Origin: Amycolatopsis iheyensis | GTDB taxonomy: Bacteria; Actinomycetota; Actinomycetes; Mycobacteriales; Pseudonocardiaceae | NCBI RefSeq assembly: GCF_024703995.1 | Contig: NZ_JAMXQV010000001.1 | Location: 620,001-684,000, forward strand | Direction: 5' to 3' | DNA: 64,000 nucleotides | Shown here: positions 62,840 to 64,000 of the stretch, piece after piece | How the letters are laid out: each line of letters begins with the position of its first letter | How positions within the stretch are numbered: position 1 is the stretch's first letter | Program-made: the position numbers and the translations under genes | Notes under the pieces: generated by a model | What the model was told of the DNA's origin: nothing | Database searches by the model: none | Seen by the model: only the letters and a program-made list of their open reading frames with translations

Positions 62840-63261
62840 TGGTAGTAGCCCTCGACCGGGACGCGGGCCTCGTCGAACAGTGCCGGGCCGTCCTGCTCGT
62901 AGCCCCAGGTGACCGGCGGGCGCAGGGTGAGGAACTGCTCGGACGAGAGCGCGTACACGACCCGGCCCAGCCCGGAGCGTTCGATCGCGCCGGTGCACAT
63001 CCCGCACGGCTGGGTGCTGGTGAACATCGTGGTCGCCGCCGCGGTCTCCGGAGTCAGGTGCTGTGCTGCCCAGCGGGCCAGCTTGAGCTCCGGGTGCGCC
63101 GTGATGTCGTTGTCGGTCAACGACGTGTTGCGGTCCTCGGCGAGGACGTTGCCGTCGGCGTCGGCCAGCAACGAGCCGAACGGCGGGTTGCCGTGCTCCT
63201 CGCGGGCCTCGCGGGCCAGCTCGATCGCGCGGCGCAGCAGGGCTTCTTCGGTGTCCTTCAC
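62836..63261 (-). CDS. Cytidine/guanine-type nucleoside or base deaminase
   Basis: 141 residues. Zinc site H56-x-E58 (TAHPELKLA) with C86-x-x-C89 (QPCGMCTGAI). The family includes guanine, cytosine and tRNA-adenosine deaminases; the length and the GNPPFGSLLAD start fit a base deaminase like guanine deaminase. GTG 63261 with GGAGAT 5 nt upstream. Overlaps its neighbours by 4 nt on both sides. Confidence 0.9.
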   Translation of the reverse strand: MKDTEEALLRRAIELAREAREEHGNPPFGSLLADADGNVLAEDRNTSLTDNDITAHPELKLARWAAQHLTPETAAATTMFTSTQPCGMCTGAIERSGLGRVVYALSSEQFLTLRPPVTWGYEQDGPALFDEARVPVEGYYQ

Positions 63262-64000
63262 CGGATCTCCTTCCAGGACGCGGCCACCGCCGCGAGGTCC
63301 CGCCACGCCACCTCCGGGTGGAGGGTTTCGGCCGGGTCCGAGTCGAACGGGTCGAGCACGACGGTCTCCGCGCCCATCGCCCGCAGCCGGGCCAGGTCGT
63401 CGAGGACCTGGTCGAGCGTGCCTTCACCGGCCCGGCGCGCCGGCCCGGTCACCGGGGCTTCGGTCACCCGCAGGAGGATCCGCGGCGCGAACGACGGCAC
63501 CGGCCGGTCGCCGGCGAGCTTTTCCAGGCGGGTCAGGCCTTCCCGGAAGCCGTCGAGGGTGAGCCGGAGCGGGTGCCACGCGTCGCCGAGCTCCAGGGCC
63601 CGCCTCAGCCCGGCGTCGCTGTGGCCGCCGAGCCACAGGGGGATCGGGCCCGCGCGGTAGTCGTCCTGGTCGGCCCAGGCCGCGCGGATCGTGCGGAGGT
63701 GCTCGGTGGTGAGCTTGCCGCGCTTCTCGAACGGCACGCCCAGTGCGTCGAACTCCTGCTTGGCCCAGCCGATGCCGGCGCCGAGCACCAGCCGGCCGCC
63801 GCTCAGCGCGTTCAGGTTCGCCGCCATCCGCGCCACCAGCAGGGGATGCCGGTACGGCACCACCAGCACGGTGGTGCCCAGCCGCACCCGCTCGGTGACG
63901 CCGGCCAGCCACGAGAGCGTCGTGAACGGCTCGTAGAACGGCGCCGGGTACTGACCGGCGACGTCCGGCGTGATCGCGACGTGGTCGGACACCATCAGCA
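63258..64000 (-). CDS. LLM-class flavin/F420-dependent oxidoreductase (5' end outside window)
   Basis: The visible 247 C-terminal residues show a luciferase-like TIM barrel: RVRLGTTVLVVPYRHPLLVA, LSGGRLVLGAGIGWAKQEFD and PIPLWLGGHSDAGLRRA. Such enzymes in actinobacteria often use F420. The reading frame is open to the window edge, so the true start is beyond base 64000. First gene of the operon with the deaminase and trmO. Confidence 0.88.
   Translation of the reverse strand, partial: LMVSDHVAITPDVAGQYPAPFYEPFTTLSWLAGVTERVRLGTTVLVVPYRHPLLVARMAANLNALSGGRLVLGAGIGWAKQEFDALGVPFEKRGKLTTEHLRTIRAAWADQDDYRAGPIPLWLGGHSDAGLRRALELGDAWHPLRLTLDGFREGLTRLEKLAGDRPVPSFAPRILLRVTEAPVTGPARRAGEGTLDQVLDDLARLRAMGAETVVLDPFDSDPAETLHPEVAWRDLAAVAASWKEIR

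Overview
The window is chromosomal DNA of a GC-rich actinomycete. GTG and TTG starts are frequent, many -10 boxes of the TANNNT type sit 6-8 nt before a start codon, and it carries nucS (EndoMS) and a MurA with Asp at the usual catalytic Cys. The backbone argS-lysA-hom-thrC-thrB-rho-rpmE-prfA-prmC-sua5-wecA-atpIBEFHAGDC-DUF2550-cobO-murA is, from memory, the gene order of Mycobacterium tuberculosis (argS to murA). The extra genes between these and the overall style fit Pseudonocardiaceae, most likely an Amycolatopsis-like species. That assignment is inference. I see no tRNA, rRNA, CRISPR array, insertion sequence or prophage.

Layout. 1-2136: a partial SDR gene divergent from a MarR regulator, then a cation-diffusion-facilitator exporter. 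2206-4963: a two-gene unit that is the most striking feature. A 112-aa protein ends in a RHIM-like amyloid motif (VQIGDGNTM), and the next gene, 1 nt downstream, encodes an NB-ARC/TPR NLR-like ATPase that begins with the matching motif (VQIGDGNTL) followed by a DUF4062 domain. This is the architecture expected of a bacterial amyloid-signalling immune or cell-death pair. 4960-6506: a membrane-anchored DUF305/DUF3105 pair. 6728-15531: argS-lysA, then the threonine operon interrupted by a palindromic repeat element between thrC and thrB, then rho with a long leader and an N/Q/G/R-rich extension. 15585-27379: cell-wall peptidase, rpmE, prfA, a Gtr-like glycosylation triad, prmC, a secreted M6 protease, a minisatellite, sua5, wecA and an atpI-like gene. 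27380-35429: a control region rich in GGGAC/GTCCC half-sites and the F1Fo ATP synthase genes, with atpC set apart by a hairpin and its own promoter. 35482-38959: a monooxygenase-like gene, aroA, a cobalamin adenosyltransferase and murA.

38961-64000 is accessory and metabolic. It holds a TetR-controlled SnoaL/NmrA/hydrolase cassette with twin operators, three tandem LysE exporters, and four tandem paralogues of a small two-TM family, the first apparently frameshifted. After these come ethylmalonyl-CoA mutase, an isochorismatase-like hydrolase, a GlxA-type regulator with an enoyl-CoA hydratase, a TetR/DUF2867 pair, a NUDIX hydrolase, nucS, a papain-like protein with unusual motif order and a sodium/solute symporter with a small membrane partner. 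The last stretch holds a lipoprotein, the PEP-dependent dihydroxyacetone kinase dhaKLM, a tandem-duplicated 3-hydroxyacyl-CoA dehydrogenase, trmO, a deaminase and a luciferase-like oxidoreductase that runs off the end.

Functionally the window joins aspartate-family amino acid synthesis, translation termination and tRNA modification, envelope precursor synthesis (wecA, murA, Gtr triad), energy conservation (ATP synthase) and acyl-CoA metabolism (ecm, HAD, enoyl-CoA hydratase). Two acyl-CoA genes, ecm and the double HAD, share a TTACC-GC--GTA palindromic operator candidate.
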